Assembly: GCF_023145695.1 (NCBI RefSeq)
Contig: NZ_JAJHVV010000001.1
Coordinates: 496,001 to 560,000 of the forward strand
DNA from: Vibrio amylolyticus
GTDB taxonomy: Bacteria; Pseudomonadota; Gammaproteobacteria; Enterobacterales; Vibrionaceae
DNA length: 64,000 nucleotides
Reading direction: 5' to 3'
Shown here: one piece after another, positions 1 through 9,948 of the stretch
Numbering within the stretch: the first letter of the stretch is position 1
How the letters are laid out: each line of letters begins with the position of its first letter
Position numbers and translations under genes: made by a program
Notes under the pieces: model-generated
Databases searched by the model: none
Seen by the model: only the letters and a program-made list of their open reading frames with translations
What the model was told of the DNA's origin: nothing

Positions 1-603
1 AAGACCAAATGGAATTAGAGAACGCTCAACGATGCCGTAGATACCAAATGCGACTTGTGGGTTCTGATCGGCAGCCCAGTGAGAGAAAGCACCGATAGCT
101 GAACCGATTGGTGGCCATACGATAGAAAGTACAACACCTAGACCAATAGCCGTGAAACCAGTAATGATTGGCACCGCACGCTTACCAGCGAAGAAGCCCA
201 AGTACTCTGGAAGTTGAAGTTTGAAGAAACGATTGAATGCCCACGCAGCGACACCACCAACAAGGATGCCACCTAGAACACCAGTATCGATGCTTTCAAC
301 GCCCATTACACCAGCCATAACACTTAGTGTTGCAGTCATGATGCCGTAGCCAACGATTGCAGCAAGACCTGCTACACCGTCGTTATTTGTAAAGCCAAGT
401 GCCACACCTACTGCGAACAGCAGTGCCATTTGACCAAATACTGAACCACCAGCTTGCTCCATTAGATTTGAAACGATATCTGGAATGAAACCTAGATTGG
501 CAGCGCCTACACCGAGTAAAATACCCGCAACCGGTAAAACTGATACTGGTAGCATCAGAGACTTACCGACTTTTTGCAGATTAGCAAAAAGGTTATTAAA
601 CAT
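1..603 (-). CDS. ptsG: PTS glucose permease IICB component, N-terminal part (runs off the window)
   Basis: Takes up glucose across the inner membrane and phosphorylates it, using phosphate from HPr via EIIA-Glc. Only the first 201 residues are in the window; the rest lies beyond base 1. The start reads [20 protein letters not shown], nearly identical to E. coli PtsG, and is followed by the conserved blocks [27 protein letters not shown] and [10 protein letters not shown] of the membrane-embedded IIC domain. The IIB domain with its phospho-cysteine would be in the missing part. ycfH lies upstream in the same orientation behind a terminator, so ptsG is probably transcribed from its own promoter. 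The family call is firm; GlcNAc or maltose EIICs are more distant. Confidence 0.95.
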   Translation of the reverse strand, partial: MFNNLFANLQKVGKSLMLPVSVLPVAGILLGVGAANLGFIPDIVSNLMEQAGGSVFGQMALLFAVGVALGFTNNDGVAGLAAIVGYGIMTATLSVMAGVMGVESIDTGVLGGILVGGVAAWAFNRFFKLQLPEYLGFFAGKRAVPIITGFTAIGLGVVLSIVWPPIGSAIGAFSHWAADQNPQVAFGIYGIVERSLIPFGL

Positions 604-1003
604 AATTATGCTCCTGAATGAATTATTAGAATTTTCTAGGTGTTAACGGCATACCCCCGTAGCTTTGATGTTAGCACCCAGCAAAAATGTAACCACGTAT
701 TGCATTATATTTTTCGCCTCTAAATATATATTGATGCCCTTCATGTTTTCTATACAGTTACGAAATTTAGTTTCAAAACACTAGATAGATCACAGTCGGC
801 ACTCGCTATAACAAGTGCCAATCATCACTTTAAATCGTTGTTTATATTGAACTTCATGTGCACAGCGATTAATTTCACTACGTAAATAAAATCAGCGTGA
901 TTGTTATTTTATGTAACAAAATTACATTTATCGCTTTCATCTCCATTGTTTCAACAAATTTCGTGAACAAGGTTTTTTTTGAGATCGATATCACTTTTAA
1001 TAC
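604..1003 (-). promoter_or_regulatory. ptsG upstream regulatory region
   Basis: About 400 bases between the ycfH terminator and the ptsG start, with no convincing gene. A short plus-strand reading frame at 897 has no ribosome site and no recognisable protein. An inverted repeat GGCACT...AGTGCC at 798-819 and a half-good CRP site at 779-794 are the only structures seen. A long control region fits the known CRP and repressor control of ptsG in enterics. I did not resolve the promoter. Confidence 0.45.
779..794 (-). promoter_or_regulatory. candidate CRP-cAMP site upstream of ptsG
   Basis: Read on the minus strand this is TGTGATCTATCTAGTG. The left half matches the CRP consensus TGTGA perfectly, and the TCTA that follows is also consensus-like; the right half is poor. 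CRP activates ptsG in E. coli, so a site here is plausible, but one half-site is weak evidence. Confidence 0.3.
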
Positions 1004-1030
1004 AAAAAAAAAGAGCCGAAGCTCTTTTTA
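1004..1030 (-). terminator. rho-independent terminator after ycfH
   Basis: On the minus strand an AAAAAGAGC / GCTCTTTTT stem closes on a UUCG-type tetraloop and runs into a T tract. It lies 18 bases beyond the ycfH stop and ends the fab-to-ycfH transcript before ptsG. Confidence 0.85.
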
Positions 1031-1047
1031 TAATCTATTCACAGTTT

Positions 1048-1815
1048 CTATCGCAAAAAAAGATCTGAGAAGTTTTTGCTTGTTTCCTGCCCTATTTTAG
1101 ATAACGACACACCTTTAAGCTGAGCAATATACGCTGCAACCTCGACAACATAGGCGGGTTGATTCTCTTTACCGCGATGTGGAATAGGAGCAAGGTAAGG
1201 GGAATCGGTCTCAATTAACAGGCGATCGATAGGAAGCGATTTCACGACTTCCTTCAACTCAGTCGCCTGTTTAAACGTGACGATGCCTGATATAGAGATA
1301 TAAAATCCCAACTCCATTGCTTTAATCGCAAAAGATAAGTCTTCAGTAAAGCAGTGAATCACACCACCACATTGATGTGCATTTCCCTCTTTTAAAATGG
1401 CGAGCGTATCTTCACGCGCATTACGAGTATGGATAATCAGCGGTTTATTGAGTTCAACTGCAAGTTCGACTTGTTGAGCAAAGCGCAGTTTTTGCAAATC
1501 GGCGGTTTCTGGCTTGTAGTGGTAATCTAAGCCTGTCTCGCCAATCGCCACAACCTTTTCATGGCGTGCATACTCATGAAGTACGTCTAGAGCAAAATCA
1601 CTTTCAACGTCTAGTGGATGTACACCACAAGAAGCGTGGACTTGTTCAAAAGGGGCAATCATCTCTATCATTTTAGGAAATGAATCAAGTGTCACGCCGA
1701 CAGAGAGCAGTTGAGTTACCTTAGCGTCTTGAGCTTTTTTAATCACATCCTCAATACCTAAGTGGCACTCGGTATAGTCTAGCTTGTCTAAATGACAGTG
1801 AGAATCTACAAACAT
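1048..1815 (-). CDS. ycfH: TatD-family metal-dependent hydrolase (YcfH)
   Basis: A 255-residue TIM-barrel metallohydrolase of the TatD DNase family, probably cytoplasmic; its physiological substrate is unsettled. The metal-binding motifs are all present: DSHCHLD at residues 4-10, GETGLDYHY in the first third, the IHTR and HCF histidines in the middle, and ETDSPYLAP near the C-terminus. Length is normal for the family. It overlaps the end of holB by ten bases, so the two are translationally coupled. It sits between holB and ptsG exactly as ycfH does in E. coli, which separates it from tatD proper at the tat locus. Confidence 0.93.
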   Translation of the reverse strand: MFVDSHCHLDKLDYTECHLGIEDVIKKAQDAKVTQLLSVGVTLDSFPKMIEMIAPFEQVHASCGVHPLDVESDFALDVLHEYARHEKVVAIGETGLDYHYKPETADLQKLRFAQQVELAVELNKPLIIHTRNAREDTLAILKEGNAHQCGGVIHCFTEDLSFAIKAMELGFYISISGIVTFKQATELKEVVKSLPIDRLLIETDSPYLAPIPHRGKENQPAYVVEVAAYIAQLKGVSLSKIGQETSKNFSDLFLR

Positions 1816-2768
1816 ACTTCCTCATTAAATTTAATTAGCCAATCAGAAATCATCAGTTCTTGATTTAATCCTGAGAACTGTCTTAACTGCTCTATCAATT
1901 GACAAAGCCTTTGACTCTGTTGATATAACAAATCATAGCTCATGGACTCAGATAGCTGCTGAGCCGCTGTTACCCCAGAGTCTTCGCAGACTTCAAAATG
2001 CGCTTTCTGTGCTTCACAAAGAAGATGCCAGAGCCATTGAAGTGCGTCTATCCCGCCATCACTAAGTGGCTTTAAGAGAACCAGAAAACTATCTTCTCCT
2101 TTTGCCATTGAGAGCATCGCGTTTTCAATCGATGCGTAGCGTTCAAGATGCCCTTGCTCAATAAACGTCTCTAGCTTTAAGGGTGCATTTTCATTTAATA
2201 ATGCGGCATAACGGGGAATATCACGTTTCAAGCGATTCGAAACCCATGACGACGCATCCTCTGAGCTTGGTGACTTAATCGTCCACTGCTGGCATCGGCT
2301 AACAATCGTTGGTAAAAGCTGTTCTTTTTTCTCTGTTACCAATAAAAATAGACACTGATTTGCAGGAGATTCCAATGTTTTTAACAGTGCATTGGCCGCT
2401 GATTCATTCATCGCTTCCGCAGGATGAATAACAAAAAGGCGATAACCTGATAGCTGTGAAGATTCTTGCGCCGTATGGTTACATTGACGAATTTGGTCAA
2501 CCGAGATGTTTTTTCCCGCCTTTTCAGGGGTGATGAAGTGAACATCTGGATGATTTGATGACAGCATCAGACCGCAGCTATGACAAAAACCACATGCACC
2601 GCTTTTATCATTGGTACACATTAATGCTTTACTAAAATGATCAACTAACTGGTCTGCACCTAATCCATCGCGAGCAATCAGCAACGTAGAATTGGTAAAT
2701 GTGTCATTCTCTAGATTTCGTTTCCAAAGCTGCCACGTTTCTTCCAACCATGGGTAAAGCGAATTCAT
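1806..2768 (-). CDS. holB: DNA polymerase III delta' subunit
   Basis: Clamp-loader subunit that, with delta and tau/gamma, opens the sliding clamp and loads it on DNA. The visible features are the N-terminal YPWL, the zinc-binding cysteines in CGFCHSCG, the AAA+ region with EAMNESAANALLKTLESP and the SRC arginine-finger motif (IVSRCQQW). The N-terminal LLIARDGLGADQL region lacks a proper Walker A, as expected because delta' does not bind ATP productively. I chose the start at 2768 (MNSLYPWL) because a GAGA ribosome site sits about nine bases upstream and the length before YPWL fits homologues. A start at 2777, overlapping tmk, is possible. Confidence 0.93.
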   Translation of the reverse strand: MNSLYPWLEETWQLWKRNLENDTFTNSTLLIARDGLGADQLVDHFSKALMCTNDKSGACGFCHSCGLMLSSNHPDVHFITPEKAGKNISVDQIRQCNHTAQESSQLSGYRLFVIHPAEAMNESAANALLKTLESPANQCLFLLVTEKKEQLLPTIVSRCQQWTIKSPSSEDASSWVSNRLKRDIPRYAALLNENAPLKLETFIEQGHLERYASIENAMLSMAKGEDSFLVLLKPLSDGGIDALQWLWHLLCEAQKAHFEVCEDSGVTAAQQLSESMSYDLLYQQSQRLCQLIEQLRQFSGLNQELMISDWLIKFNEEVCL

Positions 2769-2769
2769 G

Positions 2770-3441
2770 CTATGCATTCTCGCTGTTTTTCATGTTATTC
2801 GAGCTGATAGCATTTTCATTAAGCCAAGTAATCAAAGCTAATTTAATATCAGCGGCCACTTGATCTATTTTTTGCTCAGCATTAATAACGGCTACTGCCT
2901 TATCATTTTTAGCTAACTCTAAATACTTATCTCTAGTTCTATCAAAGAACTCAATATTCATCTTTTCAATGCGGTCAAGCTCGCCACGTCCTCGAGCTCG
3001 CTCCAAGCCAACACGCGGGTCGAGATCGAGATACAGCGTGAAGTCTGGTTTGAAGCCGCCCAATGTGGTCTCTTTGAGAGCGGTCATTGTGGTCGATGGA
3101 ATCTGTCGGCCGCCACCTTGATACGCTTGAGATGACATGTCATGTCTATCGCCTACAACCCATGAACCGTTATCCAACGCTGGTTTAATCACATTCTCTA
3201 CTAACTGGACACGAGCCGCATACATAAGCAGCAGCTCGGTCATGTCTTGTAGTTGTTCACCTTGGTGCTCTTCTTTCACTAACGCACGCATTTTCTCTGC
3301 TAAAACCGTACCACCTGGCTCACGTGTTTGGGTCACGTTAGCAATGCCCGCGTCTTTGAGTGTTTCTAAGATAGCATTGATAGCAGTGCTTTTTCCTGCA
3401 CCTTCAAGGCCTTCTACGACTACAAATTTTGCTTTATTCAT
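2770..3441 (-). CDS. tmk: thymidylate kinase
   Basis: Phosphorylates dTMP to dTDP with ATP, an essential step in making dTTP. The P-loop GLEGAGKST lies at residues 11-19, the DR-type motif in [17 protein letters not shown] near residue 95, and the arginine-rich LID region around [12 protein letters not shown]. At 223 residues it is slightly longer than E. coli Tmk because of a short polar C-terminal tail. It overlaps mltG by four bases (ATGA), a sign of translational coupling, and abuts holB. Confidence 0.96.
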   Translation of the reverse strand: MNKAKFVVVEGLEGAGKSTAINAILETLKDAGIANVTQTREPGGTVLAEKMRALVKEEHQGEQLQDMTELLLMYAARVQLVENVIKPALDNGSWVVGDRHDMSSQAYQGGGRQIPSTTMTALKETTLGGFKPDFTLYLDLDPRVGLERARGRGELDRIEKMNIEFFDRTRDKYLELAKNDKAVAVINAEQKIDQVAADIKLALITWLNENAISSNNMKNSENA

Positions 3442-4454
3442 TTCTGACTTCTTATCTCTCTCAGGTAGGCTCTTACAGCTGTATTGTGATCTTTCAGGTT
3501 TTTAGAGAACACATGACCACCTTTACCGCTGGCTACAAAATACAAATAGTTACTGTCTTCAGGGTTTAATGCTGCTTCAATCGAAGCTCGTCCTGGCATG
3601 GCAATTGGCGTTGGTGGCAGGCCATAAATAGTATAAGTATTGTATGGTGTTGGTGTTCTTAAGCCTTTCTTACCAATGCGCCCTTGATACTTATCGCCCA
3701 TTCCGTAAATTACCGTAGGATCCGTTTGCAAGCGCATGCGCTTGTTTAAACGATTAACAAAAACTGACGCTACGCGTTCTCGTTCAGATTCGACAGCCGT
3801 TTCTTTCTCAATTATCGACGCTAAAATCAACGCTTCATAAGGAGACTTAAGTGGTAAGCCCGATTGCTTTTCGTTCCACTCAGAACTCAGCGCTTCATTA
3901 AGCTTATTATGAGCGCGTTTCAAAATATCTAAGTCTGTTGAGCCTAGCGTGTAATTATAGGTCTCAGCGAGCATCAGCCCTTCAAGCTTTAAATGTTCAC
4001 TGCCTAGCTTCTGCGCAATTTCTTCTTCACTAAGCTCAGTAATGGTCTGCTCTAAGTACTCATCGGATGCTAACGCTTCTCGCCATTCATCGAAACGTGT
4101 ACCTTCTACGAACGTAATAGAGAATTGATGCTCTCGCCCTTGAATAAGAAACGAAAGCGCCTCTCTTAAGCTTTGCTCTGGCAATAATCGAAATGTACCT
4201 GCTCGAATTTGAGTCAATTCCGGATATAGGCGACGAACTAACGGTTGGAATTGGTTTTCATTCACCCATCCTTGAGCTGTAAACTGAGAAAGTACACGAT
4301 TAAAACTCGAACCAGGTTCAATCGTAAAAATCTGTTCATTGTCGATAGCAAAAGGTTGATCAAGGTAGTCGTCAACCTCACCTGTCACATAAAAAAAAGC
4401 ACCTGCAGCAGTCACAGATACAACCATTAATAAAATAAATAACTTCTTAATCAC
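3438..4454 (-). CDS. mltG: endolytic murein transglycosylase MltG
   Basis: Inner-membrane lytic transglycosylase that cleaves nascent glycan strands and so sets their length. An N-terminal membrane anchor covers roughly residues 3-25, followed by a LysM-like region and the YceG catalytic domain. The catalytic glutamate lies in [12 protein letters not shown], followed by the family motifs [16 protein letters not shown] and [11 protein letters not shown]. The start codon is GTG and overlaps the pabC stop (GTGA). Length of 338 matches the family, and the position between pabC and tmk is as in E. coli. Confidence 0.95.
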   Translation of the reverse strand: MIKKLFILLMVVSVTAAGAFFYVTGEVDDYLDQPFAIDNEQIFTIEPGSSFNRVLSQFTAQGWVNENQFQPLVRRLYPELTQIRAGTFRLLPEQSLREALSFLIQGREHQFSITFVEGTRFDEWREALASDEYLEQTITELSEEEIAQKLGSEHLKLEGLMLAETYNYTLGSTDLDILKRAHNKLNEALSSEWNEKQSGLPLKSPYEALILASIIEKETAVESERERVASVFVNRLNKRMRLQTDPTVIYGMGDKYQGRIGKKGLRTPTPYNTYTIYGLPPTPIAMPGRASIEAALNPEDSNYLYFVASGKGGHVFSKNLKDHNTAVRAYLREIRSQK

Positions 4455-5254
4455 GAACTATAATTCTCCTGAAATTCTCGGGTCGCAGGGCCCACTGGGA
4501 ATAACTTATCTTTGATTTTCGTTACTGGAACAATCTCGCAAATTGAATTCGTTATGAACACTTCTTCTGCATTAAGTAACGCTGGCAGCTTGAATGAACC
4601 CATATTGATGGGTAATTGTTTCTCTTTCGCTTTCTTTAACAAAGCTTCACGCACTACACCGGCAACGCCACTATTTGTAAGTGAAGGCGTATATAGCGAC
4701 CCTTCTTTTATCCAAAATATGTTGGCCATCGTTGTTTCAACTATATGACCTTGAAGATCAGTAACAATACCATCAAAAAAGCCCTGTGAATCGATATCTT
4801 GCTTAGCCAATATCTGTTCTAAGCGATTGTTGTGTTTATGCCCAGCAAGGTGTGGATTAAGTCCGAGTTGATAGTGGCAAACGCCTAACTCGATACCGTG
4901 TTCACCCCAAGTTTTATATTGTGCTGGATAAGCAAAGTGGCTGATAACAATATTGATGTTTGAGACACCATAACAACTATAACCCCGACCACCCTCGCCG
5001 CGAGTAATATTAAGGCGAAGCCCACCTTTTGGGGAGGTCAAAGCGGCTTTTTTTAACCAATCTTGGACTTGGTTCCAGTTTGGTTGATCGATATTTAATA
5101 ATGTTAAACATCGCTCCATTCTAGACTGGTGGGCACTCCAGTTTTCTATTCTGCCTTCTCGCGTTAGCATCGTCGTGAAGCAGCCATCACCATATTGAAA
5201 TGAGCGATCGGTTAACGAGATGGCCTCACTAGGCTGTCCATTTACCCAAAACAT
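4451..5254 (-). CDS. pabC: aminodeoxychorismate lyase
   Basis: PLP enzyme that converts 4-amino-4-deoxychorismate to p-aminobenzoate and pyruvate in folate synthesis. It is a class IV aminotransferase-fold protein of 267 residues. The N-terminal SFQYGDGCFTT motif, the PLP-lysine region LAGHKHNNRLEQ and the cofactor-phosphate region near ETTMANIFW are present. Context between fabF and mltG supports PabC over the paralogues IlvE and D-amino acid transaminase. It starts 104 bases after fabF; that gap holds a short palindromic stretch (AACGGCTTAATGC...GCATCAAGCCGTT, about 5300-5327) that could attenuate transcription. Confidence 0.93.
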   Translation of the reverse strand: MFWVNGQPSEAISLTDRSFQYGDGCFTTMLTREGRIENWSAHQSRMERCLTLLNIDQPNWNQVQDWLKKAALTSPKGGLRLNITRGEGGRGYSCYGVSNINIVISHFAYPAQYKTWGEHGIELGVCHYQLGLNPHLAGHKHNNRLEQILAKQDIDSQGFFDGIVTDLQGHIVETTMANIFWIKEGSLYTPSLTNSGVAGVVREALLKKAKEKQLPINMGSFKLPALLNAEEVFITNSICEIVPVTKIKDKLFPVGPATREFQENYSS

Positions 5255-5298
5255 ACAACTTCCTTATCGTGATAAACAATGGCACTACAAAAAAAGAA

Positions 5299-5330
5299 AC
5301 GGCTTAATGCTAAGCATCAAGCCGTTTCAA
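5299..5330 (-). terminator. hairpin between fabF and pabC, possible attenuator
   Basis: On the minus strand AAACGGCTTGATGCTTAGCATTAAGCCGTTTCTTTTTTT folds into an AAACGGCTT...AAGCCGTTT stem followed by a T-rich run. It looks like a terminator that partly separates the fab genes from the pabC-to-ycfH genes; read-through would still serve pabC, which shows no obvious promoter of its own. Confidence 0.65.
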
Positions 5331-5358
5331 TACAAGTCAATTTAAGACTTTTGCTTAT

Positions 5359-6600
5359 CTAGATTTTTTTGAAGATAAGACATCCGTTTGTACCGCCAAA
5401 ACCAAATGAGTTACACGCAGCGTATTCCATATCCACTTTACGAGCGGTATGTGGAACAAGATCGATATCTAAATCGTCTTCTGGGTTATCAAGGTTTATT
5501 GTCGGTGGCACAATTTGGTCAACAAGGGACAACGCGGTAATGATAGCTTCAGCAGAACCCGCAGCACCTAGAAGGTGACCCGTCATTGATTTCGTTGATG
5601 ATACCAATACTTGCTTAGCGCCAGCTTCACCTAGAGCGCGTTTAATGCCTTTAACTTCCGCAACGTCGCCTGCTGGCGTAGACGTTCCGTGTGCATTAAC
5701 GTAACCAATCTGCTCACCAGTGATGCCTGCATCACGCATGGCCGCTTCCATTGCAAGCGCTCCACCAGAGCCATCTTCGCTTGGTGAAGTCATGTGATAA
5801 GCATCACCAGACATACCGAAACCAACAAGTTCAGCGTAGATTTTCGCTCCGCGAGCTTTAGCATGTTCGTACTCTTCAAGTACCATCATGCCAGCACCAT
5901 CGCCTAGAACAAAACCGTCACGGTCTTTATCCCAAGGGCGTGACGCTTTCTGAGGTTCGTCATTACGCGTTGAAAGCGCTTTAGCAGCACCAAAGCCAGC
6001 CATACCAAGCTCAGATGATGCTTTTTCAGAGCCACCAGCTAGCATAGCTTCAGCATCACCGTAAGCAATCATACGAGCCGCATGACCAATATTATGAAGA
6101 CCTGTAGTACAAGCTGTAGAGATAGCAATGTTTGGACCGCGTAAGCCACGCATAATAGATAAGTGCCCAGCAACCATATTTACGATTGTTGATGGAACAA
6201 AAAATGGGCTTACTTTACGAGGCCCCTTCTCAAGAAGAGTATTATGGCCTTTTTCGATTAACTCTAAGCCACCAATGCCTGAACCGATTGCTACGCCAAC
6301 GCGTGGAGCATTCTCTTCAGTGATTTGTAGGCCAGAGTCATCCATTGCTTGGATACCTGCCGCGACGCCGTACTGGATAAACAAATCCATCTTACGAGCA
6401 TCTTTTTTAGTCATATACTCTTCGCAGTTAAAGTCTTTAACTAGACCTGCAAAACGAGTTGTAAAATTGGTAGTGTCAAAGTGATCGATATCAACGATAC
6501 CGCTTTGACCGGCGAGCAGGGCTTTCCAAGATGATTCTACAGAGTTGCCTACCGGTGACAGCATACCCATGCCAGTGACAACAACACGACGCTTGGACAC
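5359..6600 (-). CDS. fabF: beta-ketoacyl-ACP synthase II
   Basis: Condenses malonyl-ACP with acyl-ACP in fatty-acid elongation; in enterics it makes cis-vaccenate at low temperature. The Cys-His-His triad is visible: the nucleophile in [10 protein letters not shown] near residue 164, the first histidine in [12 protein letters not shown] and the second in [12 protein letters not shown]. The C-terminal [10 protein letters not shown] motif is intact. The 413 residues match E. coli FabF. It follows acpP by 90 bases in the same orientation. Confidence 0.97.
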   Translation of the reverse strand: MSKRRVVVTGMGMLSPVGNSVESSWKALLAGQSGIVDIDHFDTTNFTTRFAGLVKDFNCEEYMTKKDARKMDLFIQYGVAAGIQAMDDSGLQITEENAPRVGVAIGSGIGGLELIEKGHNTLLEKGPRKVSPFFVPSTIVNMVAGHLSIMRGLRGPNIAISTACTTGLHNIGHAARMIAYGDAEAMLAGGSEKASSELGMAGFGAAKALSTRNDEPQKASRPWDKDRDGFVLGDGAGMMVLEEYEHAKARGAKIYAELVGFGMSGDAYHMTSPSEDGSGGALAMEAAMRDAGITGEQIGYVNAHGTSTPAGDVAEVKGIKRALGEAGAKQVLVSSTKSMTGHLLGAAGSAEAIITALSLVDQIVPPTINLDNPEDDLDIDLVPHTARKVDMEYAACNSFGFGGTNGCLIFKKI

Positions 6601-6690
6601 GATATAATTCTCCGGAAATGAAATGGTTCTATGAAAGGGGTGTATATACTAGAAAAACACAGGCGGCTAGAAAGCCGCCTGGGAGAGATA

Positions 6691-6924
6691 TTACTGAGCG
6701 CTGTTTACGTAGTCGATAGCAGCTTGAACAGTAGTGATCTTCTCAGCTTCGTCATCTGGAATCTCAGTATCAAATTCTTCTTCTAGAGCCATTACAAGCT
6801 CAACTGTATCTAGAGAATCTGCACCTAGATCGTCAACAAAAGAAGCTTCGTTTTTAACTTCTGCTTCGTCTACACCTAGCTGTTCAACGATGATTTTTTT
6901 TACGCGTTCTTCGATGTTGCTCAT
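6691..6924 (-). CDS. acpP: acyl carrier protein
   Basis: Small acidic four-helix carrier that shuttles growing acyl chains between the Fab enzymes, and donates acyl groups to PlsX and the lipid A enzymes. The 4'-phosphopantetheine attachment serine is in [10 protein letters not shown] (Ser37 counting Met1). The protein is 77 residues and very rich in Asp and Glu, as usual. It has 235 untranslated bases upstream, so an internal promoter for acpP-fabF is likely. Confidence 0.98.
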   Translation of the reverse strand: MSNIEERVKKIIVEQLGVDEAEVKNEASFVDDLGADSLDTVELVMALEEEFDTEIPDDEAEKITTVQAAIDYVNSAQ

Positions 6925-7159
6925 TTTTCTTTTCCTTTACAGATGTCGCCTAAATGCGATGATTCCGTAGTTTATTCAAACTATTGAAAGTTGCAAGAGA
7001 GACCTTGCTGGTCAAACCACAATTTTAGCGATTTTAACCGAAATTCAGTACATTATTGACTTAAATCATGCCCAACTATTGTTCACGATCCAGCCAAGCC
7101 CTCAACAGTGTAGAGCAAATTCTTATTTAAACTTACTCTAAATGTCGAAAACTGTGGTA

Positions 7160-7897
7160 TTAAACCATATACATGCCGCCATTAACATGCAAAGTTTCAC
7201 CTGTGATATAAGCAGCTTCTGGTGACGCTAAAAATGCGACTGTTGAAGCAATTTCACGAGGGTCACCTAAACGCCCTGCAGGGACATTAGATAATGTTGC
7301 AGCGCGCTGGTCATCATTCAGTGCTTTTGTCATATCTGTTTCGATAAAGCCTGGCGCTACTGTGTTAACAGTAATGCCACGAGAAGCCACTTCACGAGCC
7401 ATCGATTTAGTAAAACCAATAACACCGGCTTTCGCTGCTGCATAGTTTGCTTGACCAGCATTACCCATAGTACCTACAACAGAACCTACGTTGATGATGC
7501 GACCGTTACGCTTTTTCATCATGCCACGCAGTACTGCTTTAGACATACGGTAGATAGGCGTTAGGTTGGTATCGATGATATCGTTCCATTCGTCATCTTT
7601 CATACGCATAAGAAGGTTGTCACGAGTGATACCCGCGTTGTTTACCAAAATGTCGATAACACCAAACTCTTCATTAATCGTCTTCAACGTTGCTGCGATT
7701 GAGTCAACATCTGTCACGTTTAATGCAAGACCTTTACCGTTCTCACCAAGATACTCACTGATTGCTGCAGCACCGTTGTCGCTTGTCGCTGTACCAATAA
7801 CGGTCGCGCCACGTTCAACCAACAATTCAGCAATTGCGCGGCCAATACCACGGCTTGCGCCAGTCACTAGAGCAATTTTGCCTTCTAGATTAATCAT
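7160..7897 (-). CDS. fabG: 3-oxoacyl-ACP reductase
   Basis: NADPH-dependent reductase that reduces beta-ketoacyl-ACP in each elongation cycle. A classical SDR: TGASRGIGRAIA at residues 12-23, the NNAG motif near residue 87, catalytic Ser in IINVGSVVG, and the Tyr/Lys pair in NYAAAKAG. The 245 residues and the C-terminal NGGMYMV match E. coli FabG closely. Unlike the SDR-like genes near 45.4, 50.1 and 54.8 kb, its assignment is fixed by context between fabD and acpP. Confidence 0.97.
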   Translation of the reverse strand: MINLEGKIALVTGASRGIGRAIAELLVERGATVIGTATSDNGAAAISEYLGENGKGLALNVTDVDSIAATLKTINEEFGVIDILVNNAGITRDNLLMRMKDDEWNDIIDTNLTPIYRMSKAVLRGMMKKRNGRIINVGSVVGTMGNAGQANYAAAKAGVIGFTKSMAREVASRGITVNTVAPGFIETDMTKALNDDQRAATLSNVPAGRLGDPREIASTVAFLASPEAAYITGETLHVNGGMYMV

Positions 7898-7970
7898 CTG
7901 TTCTTCCTTATTTTCTTAGCTCGCTACTCGTTAATAAGTAAACTGAGTTAGCAAATTAAACTATGGCCAA

Positions 7971-8897
7971 TTAAGACTTAGCCGCTTCCAAAGAAGCAAC
8001 ATCGTTAACCGCCGCTGCGCTAAGTGTTTTTACGATTCGTTTAGTTAGGCCTGTTAGTACTTTACCTGGGCCAAACTCTAATAATTTTTCTACGCCTTGC
8101 TCGTTCATCAGCTGAACACCTTCAGTCCAACGAACTGGGCTATGAAGTTGGCGAACCAATGCTGCTTTAATTTTTGCTGGTTCACTTTCTGCTACGACGT
8201 CTACGTTGTTGATAACAGGCAGTGTTGGCGTGTTAAATTCAATCTGTTCAAGAGCAATTGCAAGTTTATCAGCCGCTGGCTGCATAAGAGCACAATGAGA
8301 TGGAACGGATACTGGAAGTGGAAGTGCACGTTTAGCACCCGCTTCTTTACAAAGTGCACCCGCACGAGCAACAGCGTCTTTATTACCCGCTATAACCACT
8401 TGGCCTGGAGAGTTAAAGTTAACTGGTGAAACAACTTCGCCTTGCGCTGCTTCTTCACAAGCTTTGGCAATTGACTCATCATCAAGACCAATAATGGCGT
8501 ACATTGCACCAACACCTGCAGGAACTGCTTCTTGCATTAACTGGCCACGTAGCTCAACCAATTTGATTGCCTGTTTGAAATCGATAACGCCTGCGCACAC
8601 TAGTGCAGAGTACTCGCCCAAGCTGTGACCCGCTAGGTTTTCAGGTTGCTCAAGACCAAGCTCTTGCCATACACGCCAGATAGAAACAGAAGAAGCAAGT
8701 AAAGCAGGCTGAGTACGGAAGGTTTGATTAAGATCCTCGGCAGGGCCATCTTGAATAAGAGCCCAAAGGTCATAACCTAGAACATCTGATGCTTCAGCAA
8801 ATGTTTGCTTGACGACATCAAACTGCTCACCTAGCTCTGCAAGCATACCAAGAGCTTGAGAGCCTTGACCTGGAAATACGATAGCAAATTTGCTCAT
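7971..8897 (-). CDS. fabD: malonyl-CoA:ACP transacylase
   Basis: Transfers malonyl from CoA to ACP to supply the elongation substrate. The nucleophilic serine is in GHSLGEYSAL (about residue 92), the oxyanion region in FPGQGSQALGM at the N-terminus, and the catalytic histidine in PVSVPSHCALM. Length of 308 residues is standard. It starts 95 bases downstream of fabH, with an intercistronic hairpin between them. Confidence 0.97.
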   Translation of the reverse strand: MSKFAIVFPGQGSQALGMLAELGEQFDVVKQTFAEASDVLGYDLWALIQDGPAEDLNQTFRTQPALLASSVSIWRVWQELGLEQPENLAGHSLGEYSALVCAGVIDFKQAIKLVELRGQLMQEAVPAGVGAMYAIIGLDDESIAKACEEAAQGEVVSPVNFNSPGQVVIAGNKDAVARAGALCKEAGAKRALPLPVSVPSHCALMQPAADKLAIALEQIEFNTPTLPVINNVDVVAESEPAKIKAALVRQLHSPVRWTEGVQLMNEQGVEKLLEFGPGKVLTGLTKRIVKTLSAAAVNDVASLEAAKS

Positions 8898-8925
8898 TGT
8901 TATTTTCCTTTAAATATTGTTAAAA

Positions 8926-8971
8926 GAGAAAAGGCACACCAACGTTGATTTCACTTCAACAAGTGCGCCTT
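8926..8971 (-). terminator. intercistronic hairpin between fabH and fabD
   Basis: On the minus strand AAGGCGCAC ... GTGTGCCTT pairs, with an inner GTTGA/TCAAC stem, and TTTTCTCTTTT follows. It resembles a leaky terminator or a processing and stability element inside the fab operon. The fabH stop codon is only 22 bases before the stem. Confidence 0.55.
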
Positions 8972-8992
8972 AGCCTAAAAATTCGTTCGAGC

Positions 8993-9943
8993 TTAGAACT
9001 TAACCAGTGCTGAGCCCCAAGTAAAACCACCGCCGAATGCTTCTAATAAGAGCATCTGACCACGTTGAATACGCCCATCACGTACTGCTTCATCAAGCGC
9101 AGTCGGGACAGTAGCCGCAGAGGTATTACCGTGCTTGTCTAACGTAATAACGACCTGATCTAGCGACATCGTTAGTTTTTTTGCTGTCGCTGAAATAATT
9201 CGATAGTTCGCTTGATGCGGAACTAACCAATCTAGTTCAGATTTATCCATATTATTTGCCGCAAGCGTATCTTTAACGAGTTTAGAGAGTTGCGTTACCG
9301 CCACTTTAAACACTTCATTACCCGCCATGTGTAACCACTTGTCAGCATCACCACCACGCTCTGGAACACCAAGGCTGAGTAGCTCACCAAATTTTCCATC
9401 GGAGTAGATGTGGGTAGACAAAATGCCAGGCTCTTCACTTGCGCCGACAACAACGGCACCCGCCGCATCACCAAACAAGATGATGGTTGATCGATCGGTA
9501 GGATCACATGTCTTTGACAACGCATCAGCACCAATCACTAACACATTTTTACACATGCCTGTCTTAATGTGTTGGTCAGCGACTGAGAGCGCATAAACAA
9601 AACCAGAACAAGCAGCACCAATATCAAATGCTGGGCAACCTTTTATACCTAGCTTACCTTGAACTTGGCAAGCTGATGAAGGAAATGCGTGGCTGCTACT
9701 CGTTGTTGCAACGATAATTAGGTCGATATCGTGTTTATCGATACCCGCCATATCAATCGCATTCACTGCTGCGTGGTAAGCCATATCTGCAACAGTTTCA
9801 TCTTCTGCTGCTATGCGACGTTCTTTAATGCCCGTACGAGTCACGATCCATTCGTCGCTTGTCTCTACCATTTTCTCAAGGTCTGCGTTTGTACGCACCT
9901 GAGTTGGCAGGTAGCTGCCTGTACCTAAAATTTTGCTATACAT
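8993..9943 (-). CDS. fabH: beta-ketoacyl-ACP synthase III
   Basis: Starts fatty-acid synthesis by condensing acetyl-CoA with malonyl-ACP. The Cys-His-Asn triad is present: Cys in [11 protein letters not shown] near residue 113, His in [11 protein letters not shown], and Asn in [12 protein letters not shown]. The 316-residue length and the C-terminal [13 protein letters not shown] match the E. coli enzyme. The gene starts five bases after the plsX stop, the usual plsX-fabH coupling. Confidence 0.97.
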   Translation of the reverse strand: MYSKILGTGSYLPTQVRTNADLEKMVETSDEWIVTRTGIKERRIAAEDETVADMAYHAAVNAIDMAGIDKHDIDLIIVATTSSSHAFPSSACQVQGKLGIKGCPAFDIGAACSGFVYALSVADQHIKTGMCKNVLVIGADALSKTCDPTDRSTIILFGDAAGAVVVGASEEPGILSTHIYSDGKFGELLSLGVPERGGDADKWLHMAGNEVFKVAVTQLSKLVKDTLAANNMDKSELDWLVPHQANYRIISATAKKLTMSLDQVVITLDKHGNTSAATVPTALDEAVRDGRIQRGQMLLLEAFGGGFTWGSALVKF

Positions 9944-9948
9944 GAAAA

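Noticed and set aside
897..1100. 67-codon plus-strand frame upstream of ptsG
   Set aside because: It runs through the ycfH terminator into ycfH antisense, has no ribosome site and an unremarkable product.
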